From: Takakia lepidozioides
Lineage: Eukaryota > Streptophyta > Takakiopsida > Takakiales > Takakiaceae
NCBI GenBank assembly: GCA_030704615.1
Contig: CM060734.1
Location: 30,086,042-30,150,041 of the forward strand
DNA length: 64,000 nt
Reading direction: 5' to 3'
The position numbers were made by a program, and so were the translations under genes. The notes under the pieces are model-generated. The model was given only the letters and a program-made list of their open reading frames with translations. It made no database searches and was not told the DNA's origin. The first letter of the stretch is position 1, and each line of letters starts with the position of its first letter. This document shows, piece by piece, positions 44,173 through 54,752 of this stretch.

Positions 44173-45242
44173 GGTCAATAAATGGTTATGTTAATTGACT
44201 GACATGGTCCATGTTACTACGGTGTTTAATCAGTAAAGTGAAAGAGGATGTGTACTTTTTGGGCACCTTTGGCTCCAGACAGAGTGCACTTGTGGTTCAA
44301 AATAGTACCGCCTACTGGTCCATTCAAGGTTATTCCATGATTTCACATTGAATATTCACCAATATTACAAAATAATTCGGAAATTATTTATCTTTTTTTC
44401 ATTAAATTTCATTTCTTTGTGCCCACATCAGATAAATATATATGACAACACTGCACACCTAAAATTGCACACATTTCTTAAATGATCCATTTTAGGTGTT
44501 TCTACCTTAGTAGGGTTTGCCCCAGGGCCCGCCCTCTTGAGTTCAATAGTTTTTCACCTAAACGCCCTTCCTCGGATGTAACCCGGCCTGGCACGTTGGA
44601 TTTCTGCCATGTGGCGGACTTTGACGGCCATTTCCGTTTTTTGTAATATAAGAAGGGCCGGAATCCGTCCAGGCCTTGCCAACTAAGGCAGATTTCCTGT
44701 CTGTAATGAAATGGAAAGGCAAATCCTTCCTAAAAGTAGGGCACCCGGTTGATTTCCGCTTCGGCCATTTTTTTTCCCTCGGATCCATTTCCTGAGGATT
44801 CATATTTCATTCGGAAATTCTGGAATTCAGTCGGCTAGCATGTAACTGGCTGCCGGTTCTCCCCGGACGTTGTTAGGGACCGTATTCCTGCTCTACGATA
44901 AAACTACACTAGTCTCCGTTGTCCGTACTCACTAGAATAATCTCTCGCTCCTTTATCGTTCATGTGAGCAACGCTCGTTCAGTAATCGTTCCTTGGCTCA
45001 GTTGACCATTCTTTCACGTTCGTTGGTTCGACCTTTGCGCAGAGAGTGCGTGAGGTTGGCGTGGAGATGGAGGACGCTGGCTCGCCCATGCCCTCTCTGC
45101 CATGCGCGCTCCACTCTGGCCTTGCCTCCGCCAGCTATGGCTGCCACCACACTTCAGCTTCCCTGGATAAGAGACGACAACAGCAGCAAGGCGAAAACTT
45201 GGAGGTTTCTGAGGTTGGAGAGCGCCAAACAGGAAAAGGAGG
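44173..45242. other. Intergenic, upstream of the desulfhydrase-like gene
   Basis: No recognisable gene. It should include the promoter and leader of the plus-strand gene that follows; no convincing TATA box is seen. From about 44990 the sequence is purine-rich and open in several frames. Confidence 0.4.
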
Positions 45243-47168
45243 ATGTGGAATCTCAAAGGGGACCTCCAAATCCTTCAGGGGGAGCGAGGTTCTGCAATTG
45301 TTCAAAGCAAAGAAGGGTCCCAGGTTTTCGAGAGAGAGCGAGGATGTGGGCAGAATCCGAAGGCTGGGGAGACTGGAAGAGATGGGGGGCGGGGAAGCCT
45401 CCAGGACGGTTGGGGAGGTGAGGGTGAGGGAGAAAGATGTCCCGGAGAGGATTCTAGTAGTACCCACGCCGGCATTATTATAGAAGAATCTGGTGAATCA
45501 GCCGAGGATGGAAATGCAAACGTACAGAGAGGGTATTTGCCGCAGGCCCAAAGAGGGGAACATGATGGTCTAGAGTCCAAGGCAGGAATTATTGCCAGGG
45601 AGTTCGCGCATCATGAACCCGGGATGGCACGGCTGAACAATGGAAGCTTTGGGAGCTGTCCGCAGTCAGTGCTAGCAGCCCAAGCCGCTTGGGTTCAGGT
45701 ATGGCTGCAGCAACCTGATGCATTTTATTTTAAAGGTTTGGAGGAGGGCTTGCTCGCGGCGCGCACGGAAATTGCCCACTTAATTCACGCACCCAGTGTT
45801 CAAGAAGTCGTTCTGGTGGAGAATGCCACAACCGGGGCCGCAATGGTTGCCCTGGATGTAATGTGGGCTTTCGTGGAGGGGAGATACAACAAAGGGGACT
45901 CCATTCTATTACTCGATTGCACTTATGGGGCTGTGAAGAAAGCTTTCAAGGTACGTATACACCTTACGTACATCATCCAAGATCTCTGCAGTTCTGCTTA
46001 CTCGACGTATACTGTACATTTTCCTGTACAACACCAATTATTTCACAATGCTTGTAACGGTGCTCATACGAGTGTATGTTGCTCCTCGTCTACAGGGGTA
46101 TGCTTCAAGGGCAGGTGCCCATCTTCTAGAAGTTAAGATGCCCTTTCCAGTATTCTCTGCTGAGCAGATTCTCCACAGTTTCGAAGGAGCTTTGAAGAGA
46201 GAGAGGGCAGAGAACCCCTCTCGAGCAATTCGCCTTGCAGTGATTGATCACATAACATCCATGCCGTCAATTGTTCAACCTATTCCGGAGCTCGTAAGAC
46301 TCTGCCGCAAATATGGGGTGGAGCAGATCTTTGTCGATGGAGCGCATGCAATTGGGAATGTTGACATCAATGTGCAAGAAATAGATGCAGATTACTACAT
46401 GAGTAATGTGCACAAGTGGCTTTTTGCCCCTTCCACTGTGGCTTTCTTCCATTGCAAGCCACAACATCTGTCACGGCTTCATCACCCTAATGTGTCCCAA
46501 AATTATGGGACTGGTCTGGTAACCGAATGTGATTGGGTGGGTACTCGTGATTACTGTGCTCTGTTAGCAGTGCCAGCAGCAATCAAATTTATTAAGGACT
46601 TGGCTGGGAGTATTGAAGCATATAGTGAGTATAATCACAAGAAAGTGGTGGCTATGGGGGAAATGCTTGCAACTGCTTGGGGCACACACTTGGGAGCACC
46701 GCAAGAGCTTTGTGCCGCAATGGTTATGGTTGGCCTGCCTCCATCCCTCAATGTCCACTCTCAGGTATTGTTTGCTCTTGTAATCAATATCTGGCGTATG
46801 ATGATTTACCTTAGTCTGGAACTCAGGCAACATATAAACCCTCTTTTTTCTGGTTGAGGTGCTTTCCCTGCAAGTAATGGACACAAGAATTGGTATCTGA
46901 CCATATGGAGTTGGACTTTCAGGATGACGCCCTCAAGATGCGGGTACGCCTGCGGCATGAATTTCAAGTTGAAGTTCCCCTTTTCTATGCAGGGAAACCA
47001 AGTCTGGTATTTGAGAGGGATTCACTGTCAGGTGACCATCAGGGCAGGCAGACGGAGGTGATTGTGTATGCACGGATTTCTCATCAAATCTACAACCGAA
47101 TGGAGGACTACTGTGTTCTTAGAGATGCAGTCAATTCTCTTTCAGGAATTAGCCCGTCCACACCTTGA
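45243..47168 (+). CDS. L-cysteine desulfhydrase-like PLP enzyme (class V aminotransferase fold)
   Basis: PLP-dependent enzyme of the isopenicillin-N-epimerase-like/class V group, closest in wording to plant L-cysteine desulfhydrase, which releases H2S, pyruvate and ammonia from cysteine. Exons: 45243-45950, 46096-46764 and 46923-47168, all phase 0 with GT-AG borders; 540 codons joined. Motifs: FAHHEPGMARLNNGSFG at about residues 120-136, IDHITSMPS at 286-294, VDGAHAIG at 316-323 (Asp317 contacts the PLP ring nitrogen in the family), and SNVHKWLF with the PLP lysine Lys343. The C-terminal exon has RISHQIYN. The N-terminus is about 80 residues longer than in Arabidopsis; 45243 is the only in-frame Met before the domain, and a TGA lies at 45210. 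AATAAA occurs at 47198-47203. Confidence 0.88.
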
Positions 47169-47203
47169 GACACCTTCTTTATGGATGTATACATGTAAAT
47201 AAA

Positions 47204-47620
47204 TGTGCACAAACAACTGAGATGTATGATTGCTGGATAGGCGGGCTGTTTAGCCTGTAGACAAAAATTGCAGTCTGTCCAGCTTCAGACTAATGCAAAT
47301 TGCAACCCGCAATGAAATCGACCCTTCATTTATTGGGCCTTCCAATATGAATTACCATACTTTGAATGAGTTAAAGCTTTCCAAAGTGTGACAAATCAAA
47401 TTCAAATTCAGAAGTGCAAACCCTTCAATCGGACATGGATAGAGCCTTCAATGTACATAGAACAAGATAGAGATTGAAAGGTAGACACCCTGGAGTTTGA
47501 GAGACCGAAAGTGTAGTTTTTGTCTGACAAGCTCATTTAACATTAACGAACTCAAAAGAACGTCACAGCAGCTGATTCAGAACCCCCAACCCAACAAGAA
47601 AAACAGATCAGTTGCTTCAC
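47204..47620. other. Intergenic, nothing recognised
   Basis: 3' flank of the desulfhydrase-like gene beyond its likely poly(A) signal. AT-rich, no frames of note. Confidence 0.4.
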
Positions 47621-48178
47621 AAGTCTCCACCTGGGAAACAATTTGCTTGACCGTCGCCTGCATTGTCTCAATGTGACGAAGGTCGATGGCCTGGTACAAA
47701 CCCACCAAGAACGTGGAGCTCATGGCTTAAGAATCTCCACAGATTCCGCAGTTTTGCGTGCGGACACCAATCCCAGCCATCCCCACCAAGAACGCGGAGC
47801 TCATGAGCTTAAGAATCTCCATAGATTCCTCAGTTTTGCGTGCGGACACCAATCTCAGCGAGTTGCCATCCTGGTTGAGCTGCTCAGTACTTTGTACATG
47901 GGTGGTCACTGGGTTGGCGTCCGAGAGGTAGGACGCCATGGCTATCTCCCCTCCCTTCATGCCGTAGTCCACGCTGGGGTTGGGCCCCGTTCAGGTTTGA
48001 GGCCAACCCGGTGTAGTAGTCGTTGACTAGCTCAGAGAACTGTGCAAACGTGAGCTTCCAGCAATGGCTAACCGCATGCTGTCCATGGAGACTCCAATGG
48101 GAGTTCCCTTAAAGTTTCCGCCATGCAGAGCTCTGTCCCCAGCAGCATCAATATTGGGTTGTCATTCACCGAGATGAT
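47621..48178 (-). pseudogene. Phenylalanine ammonia-lyase fragment with internal duplication
   Basis: Minus strand, right to left in mixed frames: SVNDNP near 48150, [22 protein letters not shown] near 48070-48130, [12 protein letters not shown] near 48010-48045, then [16 protein letters not shown]...[16 protein letters not shown] and ILKLMSS in frame 47972-47727, and YQAIDLRH and KQIVSQVE to 47621. These are consecutive PAL core and C-terminal-domain blocks; PAL turns phenylalanine into cinnamate. Frameshifts and stops interrupt it, and both ends are missing. A segment of about 80 bp is duplicated (47702-47782 and 47783-47863), repeating the [15 protein letters not shown] region, with one copy a base short. 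No catalytic MIO (Ala-Ser-Gly) region is included. Confidence 0.88.
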
Positions 48179-49653
48179 TATCCAGGCAACAAATACTCCT
48201 TGACCAGCGGCCTCGTTTTAGAACATCTTTGCGAAGTATGATTACATGATTGTTGATTAAGACTCAGTGGCAACCTGGCTTACCACTCCAATGCCTACCC
48301 CTAGATATTTATCGTTCTCCTTGTCAGATTGATAGTCACAATCCTACCTAGCCCACAAGTGTGTGATAGTATTCCCAGCTATGGTGAAAGAGAAACTAGT
48401 TTTCTTTAGATGATTATGCACTTCATCTTAATCTGCAGGGACTAGAAACTCTCCCGTTTGGGTCTGGATTTCTTGTTCCACAAAGAAAAAAAAAAAGAAT
48501 TGTTCTAGTACAAATTATAATGAGATACTAAGATATGCAATCTGAACTTACAACATTGACGCTATCAGGTGGTTCAAATGCACTAACTAGGTAGCCTACC
48601 TCGTCTACAGTTTGCATGTTTCCTAGGTCCACTTGACAATGGTGCAACTTCACTGTAGAAATTTGCTAGCTACTTACTGTCCCAACGTCGGTGAAAACCG
48701 GTCTCGGATGGTCCTTGACCTGAGAAACCGAACAATAACAACCCCTCTTCTGGCAGCTAGATAGTTTGTCATCGTCAACCCTGCGCCGCAAAGACAAACC
48801 CAGGCCTACTTGCCCAGTCCAATCTTCAGTGACTTGGACTTGCAGTCTCTAAAACATTTCGAAGGGTCGCCGAATGTCCATTCATGTCATGCTTCGGCTG
48901 GCACGCGCGAAGAAGCAGCAACGGTGAGAAGCCTTATTAGCTGCCTGCTAGCCAGCAGGTGCATAGTGCATGCACTGATGGCAGAAGGCAGGATGGTTCC
49001 TACCCCATTGGCCAAGAGGCTGGGCCCAGCGTCCAGGTCTACCAGCAGGGGCGGGTTTCGGTTTGGTTCCTACTACGGGAACCACCCAACAGTGGTTAAC
49101 CGGGGCCAGTCTAGTTAACCACCCAACACTGGGTGGAGCCAGTAAAGTTAGGGACATAGTACGGAATGGAGTGGCAGATGACAAGTGACCAGCCCCGGGC
49201 AAGACACTTTTTTGAGGGCGGCAGCAAACCAGGCGGGCAGAATGTCATCTGCCCGCCCCCATTCCATTTCGTGGTGGTCAATAGGTAGTTAGAGCAGCCT
49301 TCCATGTACCCGGCCCACCGTTGAAGGGAGAAAACGGAGAAAATATGGCCGGGTACACTTCTCACTTCCATGCATGGGGCGGCGGGCCCGGTCGCCGAGT
49401 TCCCGTGTCGGCAGGAAGGATGCCCTTAGTAGATTCTGGATTTGACCTCGTCTGCCCAATATTAAGAATAATAAATCCATAAAACATGGGGGACAGATTC
49501 CATAATCTGGGATTACAGCCCCCGTCCCGGGCAAAAACCTGTAATCACTTGCCAGGGAAAATTCCTGTCAGGAAAGCCCTAATTTTAACAAAGCCAAAAA
49601 ATCTGAAGGTTTTTACGTTTGTATAGATTGTGCCGTTAACAAGCAGAATTGGG
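48179..49653. other. Intergenic, nothing coding recognised
   Basis: May contain further, unrecognisable PAL relics near its left edge. At 49.08-49.14 kb there are small palindromes (CCACCCAACACTGGGTGG, GTTAACC repeats). Short frames on both strands have no domain features. Confidence 0.4.
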
Positions 49654-49871
49654 GGTGCATTCCACCTGGCAGAATGCATCCCATCAGCTCCCCCCAGTGC
49701 ATTCCGAAATGCAGAATGCACCGGCCATTAGAATTTTTTAAATTTTTTGGCATTTCTTTACGCAGGGTAATGCCCCTCATCTGGGGCATTCCTGGATTTC
49801 CGGGCCGTCCCCTGGAGATCGCCCTCTGCGTCAGGCCCTTAAAAGGAATGCCCTCCACTCAGGGCATTACC
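49654..49871. repeat. Cluster of four hairpins built on GCATTC/AATGCCC
   Basis: Four inverted repeats in 218 bp. 49655-49679: GTGCATTC with GAATGCAT. 49697-49721: GTGCATTC with GAATGCAC. 49769-49790: AATGCCCC, 6-base loop, GGGGCATT. 49847-49868: AATGCCCT, 6-base loop, AGGGCATT. The last two are also arranged head to head, so GGTAATGCCC (from 49766) and GGGCATTACC (to 49871) can pair over the whole 106 bp. This may be a fold-back transposon end or a cruciform-forming site; no coding role is visible. Confidence 0.75.
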
Positions 49872-50495
49872 ATATACGAAAAAAGGCCCATATATGCCCA
49901 CTAAAAAAGGTCATTAATAAGAGACCTAGAAAACAGCAGAATTGACTACATAGTTGACTATTACATTATGTAAGGAAAAGAAAAGCCAAAAGATTGTTAG
50001 GATGATAATAATGGATGAAGAAATAATTTAAAAAAAAATCTCACTGTTACATACTATATATTGTTTTTTTTTTAAATAGGAAGAGGGACGTTGGCCTCAA
50101 AATTTTATAAATAATGGACCCGAGAAATATAGAGAGGTAAGGAAAAAATAGCGTTACATAAGCCATGAAGGCTGAGAAACGAGACACCGCTCCAAGCCCA
50201 TATTGTTCAAAGATCATATCAGTTCACAAGAAGGGGTTATTTTTCAACCTCGTATAAGGGCCTCCTAGGTTTCCCTTTGTAATATATATGTATACATCAG
50301 TTAAAATATATATCCGTATTAGAGTTTATTTATTAAAACATATAAGAAAGAAAGGGCATGGGTGCCCTTGCCATACTCAAATTAATAAGAGGACATGGAA
50401 AAAAAACCATGCCAAAGGGGCGTGAGGCTAACATAAAGATTGGGTAATACATTTACCAAACCCCGCCACTCATGCTGAAGAAAAAGTATGACTAA
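49872..50495. other. Intergenic AT-rich stretch
   Basis: Homopolymer A and T runs, no frames of note. Confidence 0.4.
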
Positions 50496-50927
50496 GAGCA
50501 TCTCCTGCAGCACGGTAAAGCCACCCAGCCGGCGCCAATCTAGTCCCGCCCCAAAGGACGGGCCCAAAGTAAACCCCAACGATGCAATAACATCAAATTA
50601 TTTCTGGCTGGGCCGCTCAAATTTGTCTTTTGCCCCGCCACATTTGGGCATATCTGGCAGGCTCCAAACCTGGCCAGCCAAATGTTTCAATCGCTTTCCT
50701 ATCCTAACTACACGTGTCTGCAACCCTCATCAATGCCACACTTTGCCATGCTCTTTATAGCCAAAGTACGTCCCGCCCCTCCCAGCAAGGCCAAGGTAGC
50801 GAGGCACCAGGCTTGCAAGGGAGGGGTTTTTCTACTACTCCTCAGCCATCTTGGGAATCGGCCCCGCCGAACGGGCCAGTAGCGTGCATTTGGCGGGGCA
50901 TTTTGGGTTGTACCGCTGGAGATGCTC
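50496..50927. mobile_element. PIF/Harbinger-type MITE
   Basis: 432 bp bounded by a perfect 10-bp terminal inverted repeat, GAGCATCTCC at 50496-50505 and GGAGATGCTC at 50918-50927. It is flanked on both sides by TAA (50493-50495 and 50928-50930). A 3-bp TWA target duplication with GAGCATCTCC-like ends is typical of plant PIF/Harbinger miniature elements. The body is GC-richer than its surroundings and has no transposase, so it would be non-autonomous. Confidence 0.8.
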
Positions 50928-53417
50928 TAAGGAAGCGTAAATTATGGTGTCTCTTGAGCCAAAGGGCTACTGCGTTCCCCGGTGGGAAGGTGTCGTGGAT
51001 TGACATTGTGGACACCTATGTGCCCATTACCACTGCGCTACAACTTGGTAGTCCGGTTGCGCTTACAACTGACACCGACAGGTCACTGAAAAAATGTCAG
51101 CAAGCTACAAGCGAGGTGCTGACACAAAGATCCAAGATGGGTGGGGTTCTTCATCTTCCAAGATCTGCCAAAAACAGACAGAGAGGAAGCTGACATGCGC
51201 ATAGAAAAGTCCAAAGGGAGCTAGTAGACCCATTTATTATGGAGGAGAGGAGAAAGACAGCAGAGAGCATGGAAGCTTCAAAATTCAAGTGTGCTTTGAC
51301 TTTAGGATCTCTGTTTTTGGTGCTTCCAGAGACAATGTCAATAAGTAAAAAAATAAGGGTCCCAAATCTTGGCAAGGGTTATTTTTGGAAGCCTTTTGGA
51401 ACTTACAAAACCAAAAAGAAAGAAAAACAACTCTTGGTCCTACCCAATCATTTTTCTATGTTCTCTAGGGTTATTTTATGAACATATTTTTCAAGGGCTC
51501 CAATATCCAATACCTCTTTTTCTCCCCCTTTCATTACTAGGTATTAAAAAAGAAAAGAAGGGTCCACAGCAGTGTTTTTTTTTTTGGCGAAAATCGACCT
51601 CAAAATATTGAAATGGAATATTCTGTCGTAAATTCCCAGTTTTTTCATGGATGAAATCGCCAAACTTCTACAAGGGAAAAAAAAAAAGGATGAATTTGCC
51701 AAATGTGGATGATATAAATGGATGAAAGTACATAGGAGGATGATTCTATCCAAATTTTCAATGGATGAACAGAATATATAGCTATTTCTTGTAGCCACTC
51801 GTGCTATTTTTCAAATTTAAGAAAAAAATCACTGGTCCACAGTCCACAACAGACAGCTGGTGGGACTAAGTAAGGGTTTTCTGGGTAACAAGTGTCAAGT
51901 GTGGGACTCTACACGTGCCAAAAGTGGATGGATGGGCCGGCCCGCCGCCTACTAACTAGTCGCTAGGTAGGTACCAACTCAGTTGGGTGGGCTCCGCACG
52001 AAAGGTCCCCACGCAAACGCAGTGCGCGATGGCCACGACGGAGGGTGTGTGGACCACGTCGGCACAGCGTCTCGACTTGTGGTCTTTGTGCTCTGCCCAT
52101 CAATCGCATCTTGTTTCGACTTGCACGCTCTACCTACACTTGTGGCCTTTCCTTTATTTCTGTGTTTGGAATGTGGTTGCCATGTTACATGGCTTTGGAT
52201 GGGGCCACATGCCCACCTTGTGTGTTTTTTTTTCCCTTTTTGTTTTTTGTTGTGTAAAAGGGGAGGAAGCCCTTGAGAGCTTTATTGGGTTGCGTTTTTT
52301 ATTGTAATTTGATCAAAAGGGGTCCAATCTAGTAGTTTTGTTGGCTTTTTTATTATGTAAGTGGAGAACATTGACTGTGGCAAAGAGACTCACAAGACCG
52401 TATTGGGAGCTTTAGAATGTAAATTGGACCAAACTCCACAACTGAACAATATTGCCGGTACTTTCCTTTTAACACGATAACACCATTGTCAACGACGGAA
52501 TAATATGTCTCAATGATGGGACCAATTTCATATTCAGGGACTTGCAAGGAAAAGTCTTGCAAGGAAAAGTCGTAGTATTTCAAAAGGCAGCTATACATCA
52601 TAGGGCATATCAGTTAGTTAGTATGGGGGCTTCAAAAGTTACAACGTGTCCCCTAACTTCCCACCATGTCATGTGCGCAAGTCCCACCAAATGCCCACAA
52701 CTTTGCCGTATCAGAGTATGAAATGGGTCCCATCATGGAGCGACCATGTATGATGATGCATAGTGGTTACGTCGACTTTGGCAGGAGTCCTCTGATGTGC
52801 CCTTCACCATGTGTCACAGTATGAAATGGGTCCCATCGTCGAAAGTCTATGGGTGAAGTAGTTAGGTGGACTTTGGCCAGACTCCTCTCTCTCTTTCTTT
52901 TTCAATTGTGGTGTTTAGTCCCACCACTAGATTTCAGTGGATCTAGTAGTGGATCTAGTAAGTACCAGACTTTGAGAAATCATATCAATCTCATATCTTA
53001 ACTGTAATTCATGAAACAAATTACATCTTATTTCTTTTTTATTTGCTAATCCATGAAAATTGTTCTCATATTCTTCTGATCATTCTATCCATGTGAACTA
53101 ACTAGACTGTCCATTTTAGGTTCGTCTGCCTTACTGTCAACCAAGGTTTGAGCTTTGGAAAAAGTGTCCGACAAGAATAGCCACACTAAGGTAAATCTGA
53201 GCAATTGAATAGTGGACGGTGAGATGCCCCCACAATGCCCTGAGGTAAATCTAGCCTCTGCTGGACCCCTGTGATAGCAATGCACAGCTACCTCTGCTAA
53301 ATACCTCATATACGAATATCACATAGAGCAAAGAATGAGAGGAATAGATAAAGAGGCAAAGAGCATTTGCTGCATCACATCTCTTTAACCTTTTTCTTGG
53401 AGCCTGGCAAGGTTAGA
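50928..53417. other. Intergenic, one local tandem duplication
   Basis: No gene recognised. Frames at 51983-52307 overlap in all plus frames and look like chance. A direct duplication with period about 103 bp lies at 52715-52900: AGTATGAAATGGGTCCCATC begins at 52715 and again at 52818, and GACTTTGGCMRGA-CTCCTCT follows both. Confidence 0.45.
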
Positions 53418-54243
53418 GCTTAACCCTTAAGTTCCTAAGCCCTTTTTTGACTTTTTACCAATTCTGGGTATCCAGCTGCAGTAAATTACCCCTAGAATCC
53501 TACCAAAAATCATCCGAGATTCCAGCCTTATAGCAGTGGGCCCACCTCATTTATGCATGACATACCAAAAATGAGCTAAGTCCACCTTGGAAATTGTGAG
53601 ATTATAACATTGGCCTGGACCTCAAATATCAGGTCCCAAAGAAAAAGTGAGAAAGAAATTGGTTTGACCGAATCAAATTTATCCAATTTTGCTTGCCCCA
53701 AGACCCACCATTTCCAAATCAATAGCGGAGTGGCTATGACCCCACTAAATTGCAGGTCCCGTTGATTTTTTCACTTACGGTTGCTTTGCATGCAATTACA
53801 TAGGGGTTGAAATCTCAAAATTGACAAGAGAAAATGTGCCTCCAAATGAAGTACTTTTTTTTTCTACAAATTTTTTAAAAGCAATGGTGGATGTGTGTAT
53901 GTAATGCTCACACACCACAAGGTGAAGTGTTTTTTCCAAAATTGTTAATTTTCTGCCAAAAATGGCTTTTGGAGTGCAATCTGTTCTGGGCTTGTTTACC
54001 TGCCACGTCAGCGGTCAACAAGCCCTTTTCAGGCCAAAAACGTAAATGAGAGATCTAAGATATTTTTTGTAGGTCGTAGCTTTTGTTTTTTTTTAACTTT
54101 GTTTTCTACATCATACTCGAGACAAATCCCTTGTCATTAAAGCTTCAGGAGTGGGCCCCATCAGATTAGATATGTAAAAATTAGGTCCAACTGCAAATTC
54201 AAAGTGACCCGATTCAGGTCGCTTGGGAACTTAAGAGTTAAAG
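53418..54243. repeat. Fold-back element with ~24-bp terminal inverted repeats
   Basis: The left end (GCTTAACCCTTAAGTTCCTAAGC) is an inverted copy of the right end (GCTTGGGAACTTAAGAGTTAA), with about 19 of 24 positions matching. Further in, CAGTGGGCCCACCTCA on the left and GAGTGGGCCCCATCAG on the right are also inverted partners, so homology extends at least 120 bp inward. 826 bp, no ORF. A non-autonomous DNA transposon (MITE or fold-back) is likely; no target duplication was defined. Confidence 0.5.
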
Positions 54244-54752
54244 TGTCCAATTTATTTGCAGCCAGAGAGTTACCATCTTCATGCAGTTGCATCATACTCA
54301 GGTATTGTTGTTCAAAGCTGGTCGCAAATCTCCTTGGCTTGAATGCATATGAGGTCAAGGCCCTCCAAGCTTAGTGGTATGTAGCCTGTGCAACAATGGG
54401 CTGGTCTAATGAAGATGAAAAAGGTGCATCAACAGCATTAACAAATCAAGTGCATCCACACAAGCTATTGGAAGTACTATATAAGCAATAACCTTTTTTT
54501 ATGGCAAAAGCATATGCCAACATAGTACATGCTAGCTTCCAAGAATGTAAGCAACCCAAGGATAAATTACAATCCTGGGGTCAACAAATCCTTCAGTAGT
54601 TTGCCTTGCAAAAAGTCGGTCAATTGATGCCCTTCTGTTCAACCCATTAGACTCTCCTAGGCAAGTCTGTCACTGAGACGAAGGAAGCAAAACAATCGAA
54701 ATTGTTTGTTAATGTTGGAAATCTTGAACAGCTAGAGAATAGCACCATACTA
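54244..54752. other. Intergenic, 3' flank of the HR-like gene
   Basis: No gene recognised. It should contain the 3' UTR of the minus-strand gene ending at 54753. Confidence 0.4.

Noticed and set aside
48810-49118. A 102-codon plus-strand frame beside the PAL fragment
   Set aside because: No resemblance to PAL or any other family, and no conserved composition.
51983-52307. Cys- and Phe-rich overlapping frames as a small secreted protein
   Set aside because: All plus frames are open over the same stretch, with no signal-peptide start or conserved cysteine spacing.
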